Source of the DNA: Paracoccus thiocyanatus
GTDB taxonomy: Bacteria; Pseudomonadota; Alphaproteobacteria; Rhodobacterales; Rhodobacteraceae
Reading direction: 5' to 3'
NCBI RefSeq assembly: GCF_900156255.1
Contig: NZ_FTMK01000025.1
Location: 1 to 36,480, forward strand
Length of the DNA: 36,480 nt
In this document: positions 25,801-34,450 of the stretch, piece after piece
Layout of the letters: each line of letters opens with the position of its first letter
How positions within the stretch are numbered: position 1 is the first letter of the stretch
The notes under the pieces: generated by a model
Databases searched by the model: none
What the model saw: only the letters and a program-made list of their open reading frames with translations
Told to the model about the DNA's origin: nothing
Position numbers and translations under genes: made by a program

Positions 25801-25950
25801 CGTGGCGCTGATCTGGATCGTGGGCAGGTCCATGTCGGGAAAGTTCTGCACGTCCAGCCGCTGGAACCCCATCAGCCCGGTCATGGTCAAAAGCACGAAC
25901 AGCAGGATCGGCGGCACCGGGTTGCGGATCGCCCAGGCGGAAAAATTCAT
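22804..25950 (-). CDS. RND efflux transporter, inner-membrane subunit (HAE1/AcrB family)
   Basis: A 1048-residue proton-driven efflux pump with twelve membrane helices and two large periplasmic loops. The N-terminus MNFSAWAIRNPVPPILLFVL and FQRLDVQNFPDMDLPTIQIS are typical of the HAE family. The proton-relay motif GILVDDAIVEIENIERH is in helix 4, and the RND signature PTAFMAGVPGIVFRQFGVTA follows. The second half repeats the fold, with GIVSKNSILLVEYAIEARRRGM in helix 10-11. Porter-domain composition suggests drugs or amphiphiles rather than heavy-metal (HME) cations. The start overlaps the adaptor stop by 4 bases (ATGA). No outer-membrane TolC-type gene is adjacent, so it must use one encoded elsewhere. 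Confidence 0.96.
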   Translation of the reverse strand: MNFSAWAIRNPVPPILLFVLLTMTGLMGFQRLDVQNFPDMDLPTIQISATLEGAAATQLETEVARPIEDALTGLVLLDSVRSTVRDGSVAITVAFQVGKDPQQALDEVRSAVDQVRPDLPAEMNAPRVTKQTLNPAPLVTFTVSSDRLDEAELSWFVDNLLSRALMAVEGVGEISRLGGIDREIRVELDAARLNGLGLTAGDIQARLAAVQADRSGGAVRVGDGNQTVRTLAAARSVEELRALPVPLPNGGWLRLDEIAQVSDGHAERTSLAYLNGQPVIAAQVKRSKGYSDLAVTQAVRAAMDAFAARNPQVVIAEAYDTVAPTIQNYDASMTMLYEGAIIAVVVVFLFLRDWRATFLAAIALPLSIIPTFLVMDWLGYSLNMITLLALSLVVGILVDDAIVEIENIERHLHMGKPPRAAAMEAADEIGLAVIATTFTLVAVFLPTAFMAGVPGIVFRQFGVTASVAVLASLLVARLLTPMMAAYMMRTTGAHVERRDGAVMRSYLSLVRGALRRRWIAMLGGAGFLAFTLALLGQLSTSFFPASDSSQMQITLTAPPGAALATTDAAARAAAQAIAGREHVVSVFQATGAASTGGAGPGGGGSTEAITSATLVVNLTPIDDRDIGQAAIEADLRRALETVPGVRIAVGGADNGTQLQLTLAGDDPAVLEQAAARLEDEVRGIEGIGNVTSSAALLSPEITITPDLPLAASLGITAQAISDAVRLATAGGYEASLAKLDLPERQVPIRVMLAEENRRSLEALSLIPVAGRAGNVSLGTVADIAFGAAAGEIGRLDRSRNVAITVELNGRNLSEVMGAVEQLPAYLHLPEGVRFVKQGDLKRQGELFASFATAMAIGIFCIYAVLVLLFHDFLQPLTILMALPLSLGGAILPLVVLDMGFSMPAVIGLLLLMGIVSKNSILLVEYAIEARRRGMPRFEALVDACHKRARPIVMTTIAMASGMAPAALSLVPGDSSFRQPMGVVVIGGLIASTLLSLVVIPVVYTFVDDFLGLLRKLRPAGAAPTAPETVEPARPQAVADISAPERKIA

Positions 25951-27041
25951 TGCCCCGCCCCCTCTTCCACGACCCGCACGGCGGCGCCGTCCGACAGGAA
26001 CGCCCCGCCGGCCTGGATGACGCGCGCGCCGGTATCCAGGCCCGACAGGATCTCGATCCGGTCGCCAAGCCGGCGGCCGGTCTCGACCCGGCGGCGTTCG
26101 GCGGTGCCGTCGGCCGCCAGCACATAGACATAGGAAAATCCGTCCCGCATCAGCACGGCATCGGCCGGCACGTGCAGCGCCGGGCTGCGGTCGGTGACAA
26201 AGGTGCCGTTGGCGAACAGCCCGGCCTTCAGGTCGGGGGGCATCGCATCCGTCTTTAGCGCGACATGGACGACGACGCGCGCATCGGCCGCGGAGGCCGC
26301 CGGCTCGATCTGGCGCACCTCGCCCTGGACCGGCCCCGAGGGCAGCGCGACCACCGCCTCGGTTCCCGGTCGCACCGTCCCCAGCCGCGCGGCAGGCAGT
26401 TCGGCCTGCCAGTCGATGCGGCCGGCGCGGATCAGCCGGAAAAGCTCCTGCCCCGCCGGCACGACCGCCCCTTCGACCGCCGCCCGATCCAGGACGACCG
26501 CGTCGTCCGGCGCCACGATCCGGGTCCGCTCCAGGTCGAGCCGGTTGGACGCAAGCGTCGCCTGCGCCGATTGCAGGTCGGCGCGCGCGCGACGCTCGGC
26601 TATGTCATATTCCAGCTTCTGCTGGCGCGAGATCGCGCCCGTCCCGCTTAGCCCGCGGCCGCGCTCGGCATTGGCCAGGGCAAGGTCCAGCGCCGCCTGG
26701 GCGGAAAGCAGCACGGCCTCTTGCCGGGCGATGTCGTTGCGGATGTCTGCATCGTTCAATTCGGCCAGCAGGGCGCCGCGCTGGACGGGGCTGCCTGCTT
26801 CGGCATGAAGCGCCTTCAGCCGCTGGCCGCCGACCTCGGCCGCGACCACGATCTCGTCGCGCGCCGCCAGCCGCCCGCTTGCCGCGATGGCGACCGGCCA
26901 GGTCCCGGTCTGCGGCGCCAAGGCCGAGACGGTCAGCACCGGCACCGCCGCCCGCTCCGCATCCCCTTCCTGGGACAGGGCAAGGCCCGGACCGATGAAA
27001 ACGCAGCCCAAGGCGGCTGCGAAAAACCTGCTTCGTCTCAT
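25947..27041 (-). CDS. RND efflux periplasmic adaptor (membrane fusion protein)
   Basis: A 364-residue adaptor linking the inner-membrane pump to an outer-membrane channel. The N-terminus (MRRSRFFAAALGCVFIGPGL) is a short signal; ALGC at 10-13 resembles a lipobox but lies very early, so lipidation is uncertain. Residues about 65-95 (AEVGGQRLKALHAEAGSPVQ) form the first lipoyl half. Then come an alpha-hairpin (about 95-170, coiled-coil with QQKLEYDIAERRARADLQSA), the second lipoyl half (RIVAPDDAVVLDRAAVEGAV) and beta-barrel/membrane-proximal domains. This is the standard HlyD/AcrA order. It is the first gene of the pump operon, overlapping the transporter by 4 bases. The frame stays open upstream to 27323 but shows no protein character. 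GGGGA lies about 10 bases before the chosen ATG. Confidence 0.92.
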   Translation of the reverse strand: MRRSRFFAAALGCVFIGPGLALSQEGDAERAAVPVLTVSALAPQTGTWPVAIAASGRLAARDEIVVAAEVGGQRLKALHAEAGSPVQRGALLAELNDADIRNDIARQEAVLLSAQAALDLALANAERGRGLSGTGAISRQQKLEYDIAERRARADLQSAQATLASNRLDLERTRIVAPDDAVVLDRAAVEGAVVPAGQELFRLIRAGRIDWQAELPAARLGTVRPGTEAVVALPSGPVQGEVRQIEPAASAADARVVVHVALKTDAMPPDLKAGLFANGTFVTDRSPALHVPADAVLMRDGFSYVYVLAADGTAERRRVETGRRLGDRIEILSGLDTGARVIQAGGAFLSDGAAVRVVEEGAGQ

Positions 27042-27352
27042 ATCCCGATCATCCCCGGTGCGCCGCCGCACCCAGGCCGATAAACGGGGCCATGCAGGAC
27101 CGAACGGACCGCAAGCGGCTGGTTTCAGGCGCGGCGGGGTCCGTTTCTGCCGGGGGCGGACGAATTGACGTGTCGGGGGACATCTCGCCCGCCAGTGTTT
27201 CCCCCGTTCCGCGGCAAGATTAAGATTTGTGAAGCGGCACGGGGCCAGTTGGCCCCATGGCGCGCCTGACCCGGCCCCGCCCGGCCTTGCGGCGCGGAGT
27301 CCGCCATGTCGCAAGGCAAGCACCGCCCGGCGGGGCGGGCAGCGCCCTTGGC
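27042..27352 (-). other. Intergenic region between gapR and the RND operon
   Basis: A 311-base stretch with no supported gene. Besides operator copy B it holds a perfect hairpin GGGGCC/GGCCCC with loop AGTT (27241-27256), just upstream of the operator on the minus strand, in the same relative place as the terminator beside copy A. It lacks a T-run. A second GC hairpin (CCGCCC/GGGCGG type) lies at about 27326-27343, near the gapR stop. A leader of about 130 bases would precede the adaptor ATG if the predicted promoter is right. Confidence 0.4.
27220..27235 (-). promoter_or_regulatory. Predicted response-regulator operator, copy B (RND pump operon)
   Basis: TTAAGATTTGTGAAGC on the plus strand, 15 of 16 bases identical to the copy before the Spy-like gene. 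On the coding strand it reads TTCAC-N5-TTAAT. GAAACAC follows 18 bases later exactly as in copy A, then GAGATG at the position of TAGACC. It lies 179 bases upstream of the adaptor start. Confidence 0.6.
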
Positions 27353-27604
27353 TCAGGCCATGCCCAGCGCGGCCTTGTACATTTCAAGGATGGCTTCTTC
27401 TTCGGCGATGTCGTCCTTGTCGCGCTTGCGCAGCGCGATGACCTTGCGCATGACCTTGGTGTCATAGCCGCGCGCCTTGGCCTCGGCCATCAGCTCTTTC
27501 TGCTGCTCGGCCACGTCCTTTTTCTCCGCCTCAAGCTGCTCGTATTGCTCGATGAACTGGCGCAGCTCGCCGGCCGCGATGCCATAGGCGTTATCGTCCT
27601 GCAT
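27353..27604 (-). CDS. gapR: GapR family nucleoid-associated protein (DUF2312)
   Basis: An 83-residue, highly charged, helical DNA-binding protein. The sequence AAGELRQFIEQYEQLEAEKK, followed by DVAEQQKELMAEAKARGYDT, and KVMRKVIALRKRDKDDIAEE is the DUF2312/UPF0335 signature across nearly the whole length. In Caulobacter, GapR clamps overtwisted A/T-rich DNA ahead of replication forks and stimulates gyrase and topoisomerase IV. The long N-terminal helix is the coiled-coil dimer part. The start MQDDNAYGI has GGAGCGGG upstream; the longer in-frame reading from 27658 is unlikely. It is a monocistronic gene, divergent from the small membrane protein. Confidence 0.93.
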   Translation of the reverse strand: MQDDNAYGIAAGELRQFIEQYEQLEAEKKDVAEQQKELMAEAKARGYDTKVMRKVIALRKRDKDDIAEEEAILEMYKAALGMA

Positions 27605-27695
27605 GTCCCGCTCCTTTGTGTTTGCGCGCGGTCTAGGCGGTCTTGCGGCCGGGTGCAATCGCCGCTAGGCCGTCCGCGGCAGACGGAGGCGCAAG

Positions 27696-27923
27696 ATGAC
27701 GATCTGGGACGGGCTGATCTGGGGCGGAACCGCCCTGACCGCGGCGGGGCTGGTGGCGCTGGCATGGTGCATCGTCACCGCGGCGCGGGCCAAGGCGCGG
27801 ATCACCGACGACGACCAGATGCGCGCCACCATGCGCAAGGTGGTGGCGGTGAACATGGCGGCGCTGGCCGCATCGGTCCTGGGGCTGATGCTGGTCGTCC
27901 TGGGCATCATGCTGGGCGGCTGA
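27696..27923 (+). CDS. Small two-helix membrane protein of unknown function
   Basis: A 75-residue protein with two hydrophobic helices (about 5-30, starting [20 protein letters not shown], and 50-74, [20 protein letters not shown]) joined by a basic cytoplasmic-type loop ([20 protein letters not shown]). I do not recognise a named family. A good GGAGG ribosome site lies 5 bases before the ATG, and codon use matches its neighbours, so it is a real gene. Its stop is one base before the dtd start, implying coupled translation with dtd. Confidence 0.8.
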   Translation: MTIWDGLIWGGTALTAAGLVALAWCIVTAARAKARITDDDQMRATMRKVVAVNMAALAASVLGLMLVVLGIMLGG

Positions 27924-27924
27924 C

Positions 27925-28374
27925 ATGCGGGCCCTGGTCCAGCGGGTGTCCGAGGCCCAGGTCACGGTCGCGGGCCGCAGCATCGGCCGCATCGGGCCGG
28001 GCCTGCTGGTGCTGGTCTGCGCCATGAAGGGCGACCCGGATGACGCGGCGGCGAAACTGGCCGCGCGCGTGGCCAAGCTGCGCATCTTTCGCGACGAAGC
28101 CGGCAAGATGAACCGCTCGGTCCAGGACATCGGCGGTGCGGTGCTGGTGGTCAGCCAGTTCACCCTGGCCGCCGACACCAGCACCGGCAACCGCCCCGGA
28201 TTTTCCAGTGCCGAGGCGCCCGAGCGCGGCGAGGCGCTGTATCTGCGCTTTGCGCAGGCGCTGCGCGACCTGGGCCTGCCGGTCGAAACCGGCAGCTTCG
28301 GGGCCGACATGCGGGTCGCCCTGGTCAATGACGGTCCGGTGACGATCTGGATGGATTCCGCCGACCGCGCTTGA
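27925..28374 (+). CDS. dtd: D-aminoacyl-tRNA deacylase
   Basis: Proofreading enzyme that removes D-amino acids (and glycine from tRNA-Ala) from tRNA; 149 residues, normal length, cytoplasmic, homodimer. Both signature motifs are present: SQFTLAAD (residues about 76-83, motif SQFTLxxx) and NDGPVT (about 132-137, the NxGPVT cross-subunit motif with the Gly-cisPro pair). [15 protein letters not shown] is the classic start. It begins one base after the small membrane protein gene and has no independent strong ribosome site, so it probably depends on coupling. Confidence 0.97.
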   Translation: MRALVQRVSEAQVTVAGRSIGRIGPGLLVLVCAMKGDPDDAAAKLAARVAKLRIFRDEAGKMNRSVQDIGGAVLVVSQFTLAADTSTGNRPGFSSAEAPERGEALYLRFAQALRDLGLPVETGSFGADMRVALVNDGPVTIWMDSADRA

Positions 28375-28596
28375 CTTTCGCCGCGCGAACCCTCATTTGC
28401 GACAAGTTGCCGCCCGCTGCCGCGTGAGCAGCCGGCGCCCTTGCGCCAAGGTCGGCACCGATTTTCCGGTTTCCCATTCACGCGGGGAGGCTGCGGGCAT
28501 CACCGTATCAAACGCCCGCCCCTCGCAACCTGCCGCGCGACATGCGCGGCCCCTGCCATGCGCGCCGATACGCGGGCGACCTGGCCGAAAGACGAC

Positions 28597-30018
<1,422 letters not shown>

Positions 30019-30090
30019 ACCAGCCCATGGCAGGCCGCCGCATCGTCGCGGCGGCTTGCCCCCGGCCCGCCGTCGCGGCTATCTGCGACC

Positions 30091-30669
30091 ATGGCCAAGC
30101 TGTATTTTCACTATTCCACGATGAATGCCGGCAAGAGCACGCTTTTGCTGCAAGCGTCCTATAACTATCGCGAACGCGGCATGGCCACGCTGCTGCTGAC
30201 CGCGGCGCTGGACGACCGCGCCGGCACGGGCCGGATCGCCAGCCGCATCGGCATCGCCGAAGCGGCGCGAGGCTTTACCCCGGCGGCTGATCTGTTCGCG
30301 CTGATCCAGGCCGAGGGCCGCGGCGCCGCCTGCATCTTCGTGGACGAGGCGCAGTTCCTGACCGCGGACCAGGTCTGGCAGCTCGCCCGCGTCGCCGACG
30401 ACCTTGGCCAGCCGGTGATGTGCTACGGGTTGCGGGTCGATTTCCGCGGCCGGCTGTTTCCCGGCTCGGCGGCGCTGCTGGCCTTGGCCGACGACCTGCG
30501 CGAGGTGCGCACGATCTGCCATTGCGGCCGCAAGGCCACCATGGTCGTGCGCCAGGACGAACAGGGCCGCGCGCTGCACGAGGGCGCGCAGGTCCAGATC
30601 GGCGGCAATGAAACCTATGTCTCGCTATGCCGGCGCCATTGGCGCGAAGCGATGGGGGAAACACGATGA
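30091..30669 (+). CDS. tdk: Thymidine kinase
   Basis: Salvage enzyme phosphorylating thymidine to dTMP; type II (TK1-like), 192 residues, tetrameric in relatives. The P-loop is MNAGKSTLLL (residues 11-20), the Walker B-like acidic site is FVDEAQFL (near 90), and YGLRVDFRGRLFPGS is the lasso/magnesium region. The zinc site uses CHCGRKA and the late CRRHW. No clear ribosome binding site is seen before the ATG, so expression may be low. Its TGA overlaps the ATG of the following cytochrome b561-YceI gene by 4 bases, so the two are co-transcribed despite unrelated roles. Confidence 0.96.
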   Translation: MAKLYFHYSTMNAGKSTLLLQASYNYRERGMATLLLTAALDDRAGTGRIASRIGIAEAARGFTPAADLFALIQAEGRGAACIFVDEAQFLTADQVWQLARVADDLGQPVMCYGLRVDFRGRLFPGSAALLALADDLREVRTICHCGRKATMVVRQDEQGRALHEGAQVQIGGNETYVSLCRRHWREAMGETR

Positions 30670-31865
30670 GGGCCAGCAACACCGCGCGCGCCTATGGCCG
30701 GGTCGCGCGCTTCTTTCACTGGACGGTCGCGGTCCTGATCCTGGCCGCGATCATCATCGGCCTTTATGCCGGCCGCCTGCCCGAAGGGACCGAGGCGCAG
30801 CTGCGGGCGATCTTCACCGCCTATTCCGTCCACAAGACCGTGGGCATGGTGGCGCTGGTGCTGGCGGTGCTGCGCATCCTGTGGACGCTGACCCAGCCCC
30901 GGCCGCGTCCCCTGCACCCCGGGCGGCGGCTGGAAACCCTGGCCGCAGAGGCCGTGCATTGGGCGCTGTGGATCGGCATGCTGGTCATGCCGCTGTCGGG
31001 CTGGCTGTTGCATTCGGCCGCGCCGGGCGGGTTTTCCGACATCCTGTGGCCCTTTGGCCAGCGCCTGCCGCTGGTGCCCGAGGATGCGGCCTTGTCGGAA
31101 CGCTTTGCCGCCTTTCACGATCTTGGCTGGTGGGTGCTGGCGGGGCTGGCGGCGCTGCATGTCCTGGGCGCGCTGAAACATGCGGTCATCGACCGCGACG
31201 GCACGATGATCCGCATGGCCGGCGACCCCGAACGCGCACCCGAGCCGCCCCCCGCCCCCAGGCCCGGCATCCTGCCGCATGTGCTGGCCGCCCTGGCGGG
31301 GCTGGCGATCTGGCTTGGCGTGGCGCTGGTCCCCGCGGCCCGGCCGACACCGCAGCCGGCCGCCGGACCCGCGGCGCAGGCGGGTTCTGGCTGGACGGTG
31401 GAACGCGGCGCGCTGGACATAGAGGTCAGCCAGGCGGGCAATGCCGTTCTGGGCGAGTTCGGCCAATGGCAGGCCGATATCGACTATGACCCGCAAAGCC
31501 GCAGCGGCCGGGTCACGGTCAAGGTCGACATCGCCTCACTGACCTTGGGCGCGGTGGGCGACACGGCCAAGGGCCCGGATTTCCTGGACGCCGCCGCCCA
31601 TCCGACCGCGCGATTCGAGGCCGAGATCCTGCCGCCCCAGGCGGAGGGCCAGCCGCATATGGCCCAGGGCCTGCTGACCATCGCGGGCCAGACGGTCGAG
31701 GCCGCCCTGCCCTTCGATCTGTCGGTCGCGGGCGATCTGGCCGAGGCCCGCGGCCGGATGCAGGTGGACCGCCGCGATTTCGGCATCGGCGCCGGCTATG
31801 CCGACGAAAGCACCGTGGGCTTTGCCGTGGGCATCGGGTTCGAATTGAGCGCGAAGCGACAATAG
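30666..31865 (+). CDS. Cytochrome b561-YceI fusion protein
   Basis: A 399-residue two-part membrane protein. Residues about 5-185 form a cytochrome b561 domain with four membrane helices and candidate haem histidines in ARFFHWTVAVLI, AYSVHKTVGM, AVHWALWIGM and HVLGALKHAV. A Pro/Ala linker leads to a fifth helix (about 204-222, GILPHVLAALAGLAIWLGVA). Residues about 235-397 form a periplasmic YceI lipocalin-like domain (GEFGQWQADIDYDPQSRSG, GPDFLDAAAHPTARFEAEI, DRRDFGIGAGY). YceI folds bind polyisoprenoids, including ubiquinone, and cytochrome b561 exchanges electrons with quinols, so a quinol-linked periplasmic redox role is inferred. The start overlaps tdk as ATGA. A terminator follows. Confidence 0.9.
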   Translation: MRASNTARAYGRVARFFHWTVAVLILAAIIIGLYAGRLPEGTEAQLRAIFTAYSVHKTVGMVALVLAVLRILWTLTQPRPRPLHPGRRLETLAAEAVHWALWIGMLVMPLSGWLLHSAAPGGFSDILWPFGQRLPLVPEDAALSERFAAFHDLGWWVLAGLAALHVLGALKHAVIDRDGTMIRMAGDPERAPEPPPAPRPGILPHVLAALAGLAIWLGVALVPAARPTPQPAAGPAAQAGSGWTVERGALDIEVSQAGNAVLGEFGQWQADIDYDPQSRSGRVTVKVDIASLTLGAVGDTAKGPDFLDAAAHPTARFEAEILPPQAEGQPHMAQGLLTIAGQTVEAALPFDLSVAGDLAEARGRMQVDRRDFGIGAGYADESTVGFAVGIGFELSAKRQ

Positions 31866-31866
31866 G

Positions 31867-31898
31867 AAAAGGCCGCCTCGGTGGGCGGCCTTTTCTTT
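31867..31898. terminator. Bidirectional terminator between the b561-YceI gene and ndk
   Basis: Perfect 7-bp stem GGCCGCC/GGCGGCC (31871-31890) with TTTTCTTT on the plus side and four A on the other, so it can end both the plus-strand b561-YceI transcript and the convergent ndk transcript. Confidence 0.85.
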
Positions 31899-31926
31899 GG
31901 GTATTTGGGCAACGAAGAAGCCGGGC

Positions 31927-32349
31927 TCAGCCGACCAGTTCAAGGCCCGAGAAGAAGAAGGCGATCTCGCGCGCCGCAGCCTCGGGGCTGTCCGAGCCGT
32001 GGACCGAGTTTTCGCCGACCGAGAGGGCGAATTCCTTGCGGATGGTGCCTTCGTCGGCATTGGCGGGGTTGGTCGCGCCCATGACTTCGCGGTTCTTCAG
32101 GATGGCGCCCTCGCCCTCCAGCACCTGCACCACCACCGGCTCCGAGGTCATGAATTCGGTCAGTTCGCCGTAAAAGGGGCGTTCCTTGTGTTCGGCATAG
32201 AACTGGCCAGCTTGCGCCAAGGTCAGTTGTATGCGCTTTTGCGCGACGATGCGCAGGCCGGCATCCTCGAACTTGGCGTTGATCTTGCCGGTCAGGTTGC
32301 GCTTGGTGGCGTCGGGCTTGATGATCGAAAGTGTGCGTTCGATGGCCAT
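31927..32349 (-). CDS. ndk: Nucleoside diphosphate kinase
   Basis: Exchanges gamma-phosphates among nucleoside di- and triphosphates, balancing NTP and dNTP pools; 140 residues, normal length. [20 protein letters not shown] is the standard start. The active-site histidine lies in [39 protein letters not shown] and the nucleotide-site [15 protein letters not shown] are also conserved. AAAAGGA lies upstream of the ATG. Single gene, convergent with the b561-YceI unit and divergent from the ABC-F gene. Confidence 0.97.
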   Translation of the reverse strand: MAIERTLSIIKPDATKRNLTGKINAKFEDAGLRIVAQKRIQLTLAQAGQFYAEHKERPFYGELTEFMTSEPVVVQVLEGEGAILKNREVMGATNPANADEGTIRKEFALSVGENSVHGSDSPEAAAREIAFFFSGLELVG

Positions 32350-32477
32350 GGGGTCGTCCTTTTCCTTGTTCCGGCCGCAGGTGGCCCGGAAATCCGCGCC
32401 CGGTTAGCATGGGCGGCTGCGCTTGAAAAGCCGCGGCGCGGATTGACGCCCGCTGCGGCTTGCGCCATGCGGAGGGC

Positions 32478-34349
32478 ATGCTACGCATCGACGACATATC
32501 CTATTCCATCGCCGGCCGGCCGCTGTTCGAACATGCCTCGGCCAGCATTCCCGACGGCCACAAGGTCGGGCTGGTCGGCCCGAACGGCGCCGGCAAGACC
32601 ACGCTGTTCCGGCTGATCCGCGGCGAGTTGGGCCTGGACGGCGGCGCCATCACCCTGCCGCCGCGCGCCCGCATCGGCGGCGTGGCGCAAGAGGCGCCGG
32701 GCACCGCGACCAGCGTGCTGGACACGGTGCTTGCGGCGGATGGCGAGCGCGCCGGTCTGATGGCCGAGGCGGAAAGCGCCACGGATCCCGCCCGCATCGC
32801 CGAGATCCAGACCCGGCTGGCCGATATCGACGCCTGGTCGGCCGAGGCCCGCGCCGCCACCATCCTGCGCGGCCTGGGATTTTCGACCCAGGACCAGGCG
32901 CGGCCGACCGCCGATTACTCGGGCGGCTGGCGGATGCGCGTGGCTTTGGCGGGGGTGCTGTTTTCCCAACCCGACCTGCTGCTTCTGGACGAGCCGACCA
33001 ACTATCTGGACCTGGAAGGGGCGCTGTGGCTGGAAAGCTATCTGGCGCGCTATCCCCATACCGTCATCGTCATCAGCCATGACCGCGACCTGCTGAACCG
33101 CGCCGTCGGCCATATCCTGCACCTGGAGGACCGCCGGCTGGTGCTGTATTCCGGCGGCTATGACACCTTCGCGCGGACGCGGGCGGAAAAGCGCGCCCTG
33201 CAAGCCGCCGAGGCCAGGAAGCAGGAAGCGCGGCGCGCGCATCTGCAAAGCTTTGTCGACCGTTTCCGGGCCAAGGCCAGCAAGGCCGTGCAGGCACAGG
33301 CCCGGATCAAGATGCTGGCCAGGATGGAGCCGATCACCGCCCCCGAGGAGGCGAAGTTCCACCGCTTCGGCTTTCCCCAGCCCGACCAGTTGTCGCCGCC
33401 CATCGTCGCGCTGGACGGGGTCACGGTCGGCTATGAGGGGCGCGCGGTGCTGCGCCGGCTGAACCTGCGCATCGACCAGGACGACCGGATCGCGCTTCTG
33501 GGCCGCAACGGCCAGGGCAAGTCCACGCTGTCCAAGCTGCTGGCCGGCCGGCTGGAGCCGATGGAGGGCCGGATCGCGCGCTCGGGCAAGCTGCGCATCG
33601 GCTATTTCGCCCAGCACCAGGTCGATGAACTGGACCTGGACGAGACGCCCATCGCCCATGTCCGCCGGCTGCGTCCCGACGAGCCGCCGGCCCGGCTGCG
33701 CGCCCGGCTGGCCGGATTCGGCCTGATGGAGGCGCAGGCCGAAACCCGCGTCGGCCAGCTTTCCGGCGGGCAAAAGGCGCGGCTGTCCCTGCTGCTGGCC
33801 ACCATCGACGCGCCGCATCTGCTGATCCTGGACGAGCCGACCAACCACCTGGACATCGAGAGCCGCGAGGCGCTGACCGAGGCGCTGAACGACTATACCG
33901 GCGCCGTGGTGCTGGTCAGCCATGACATGCACCTGCTGAACCTGGTGGCGGACCGGCTGTGGCTGGTCGATCAGGGCGGCGTCTCGCCCTGGCAGGGCGA
34001 TCTGGACGATTACCGCAAGATGCTGCTGGCCGGCGACGAGAAACCCGAAACCCGGCCCGCCGCCGGCTTGGACGGCAAGCCCGGCGCGAAACCGGCGGCC
34101 AGGCGGCCGGCGCGTGACAAGCTTCTGGAACTGCGAGCCGAGGCAAGGCGGGCCGAGGAGCGGGTGGAAAAGCTGGCCGCCATGCTGGAAAAGCTGGACA
34201 CCATCATGTCCGACCCCGCGACCTATGACGACGCGCAAAAGGCCGAAACCTGGGGCCGCAAGCATGCCGAGGCCAGCGAAGCCATGCTGCGGGCCGAAAG
34301 CCTTTGGATGGAGGCGCTGGAACAGTTGGAAAAGGCCGAGCGGGCTTGA
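32478..34349 (+). CDS. ABC-F family ATPase (ribosome-associated, Uup/YheS-like)
   Basis: A 623-residue soluble protein with two ABC ATPase domains and no membrane segment. Domain 1 (about 1-245) has GPNGAGKTT, YSGGWRMRVALA and LLLLDEPTNYLDLE. The interdomain P-site-tRNA linker (about 245-310) is charged and helical (SFVDRFRAKASKAVQAQARI). Domain 2 (about 310-520) has GRNGQGKST, LSGGQKARLSLLLA and LLILDEPTNHLDIE. The C-terminus (about 555-623) is a coiled-coil (LRAEARRAEERVEKLAAMLE). ABC-F proteins act on ribosomes as translation factors or in stress. The paralogue group cannot be fixed from sequence alone, though the length and tail resemble YheS. Start preceded by GGAGGGC. Confidence 0.94.
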   Translation: MLRIDDISYSIAGRPLFEHASASIPDGHKVGLVGPNGAGKTTLFRLIRGELGLDGGAITLPPRARIGGVAQEAPGTATSVLDTVLAADGERAGLMAEAESATDPARIAEIQTRLADIDAWSAEARAATILRGLGFSTQDQARPTADYSGGWRMRVALAGVLFSQPDLLLLDEPTNYLDLEGALWLESYLARYPHTVIVISHDRDLLNRAVGHILHLEDRRLVLYSGGYDTFARTRAEKRALQAAEARKQEARRAHLQSFVDRFRAKASKAVQAQARIKMLARMEPITAPEEAKFHRFGFPQPDQLSPPIVALDGVTVGYEGRAVLRRLNLRIDQDDRIALLGRNGQGKSTLSKLLAGRLEPMEGRIARSGKLRIGYFAQHQVDELDLDETPIAHVRRLRPDEPPARLRARLAGFGLMEAQAETRVGQLSGGQKARLSLLLATIDAPHLLILDEPTNHLDIESREALTEALNDYTGAVVLVSHDMHLLNLVADRLWLVDQGGVSPWQGDLDDYRKMLLAGDEKPETRPAAGLDGKPGAKPAARRPARDKLLELRAEARRAEERVEKLAAMLEKLDTIMSDPATYDDAQKAETWGRKHAEASEAMLRAESLWMEALEQLEKAERA

Positions 34350-34450
34350 CCGCAACAGCCGCGGATTATTGCGTAAAATCCGCCGGAACCGGCTTGCCCC
34401 GCGGGGCGGTTTCGACGCAGGGTGCCGCCCGATATGATGAGGATTCGCCG

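Noticed and set aside
23116..26127. Long plus-strand open frame of 1003 codons opposite the RND genes
   Set aside because: Antisense frame created by high third-position GC; His/Arg/Gln/Gly-rich translation without any motif, while the minus strand encodes a complete RND transporter.
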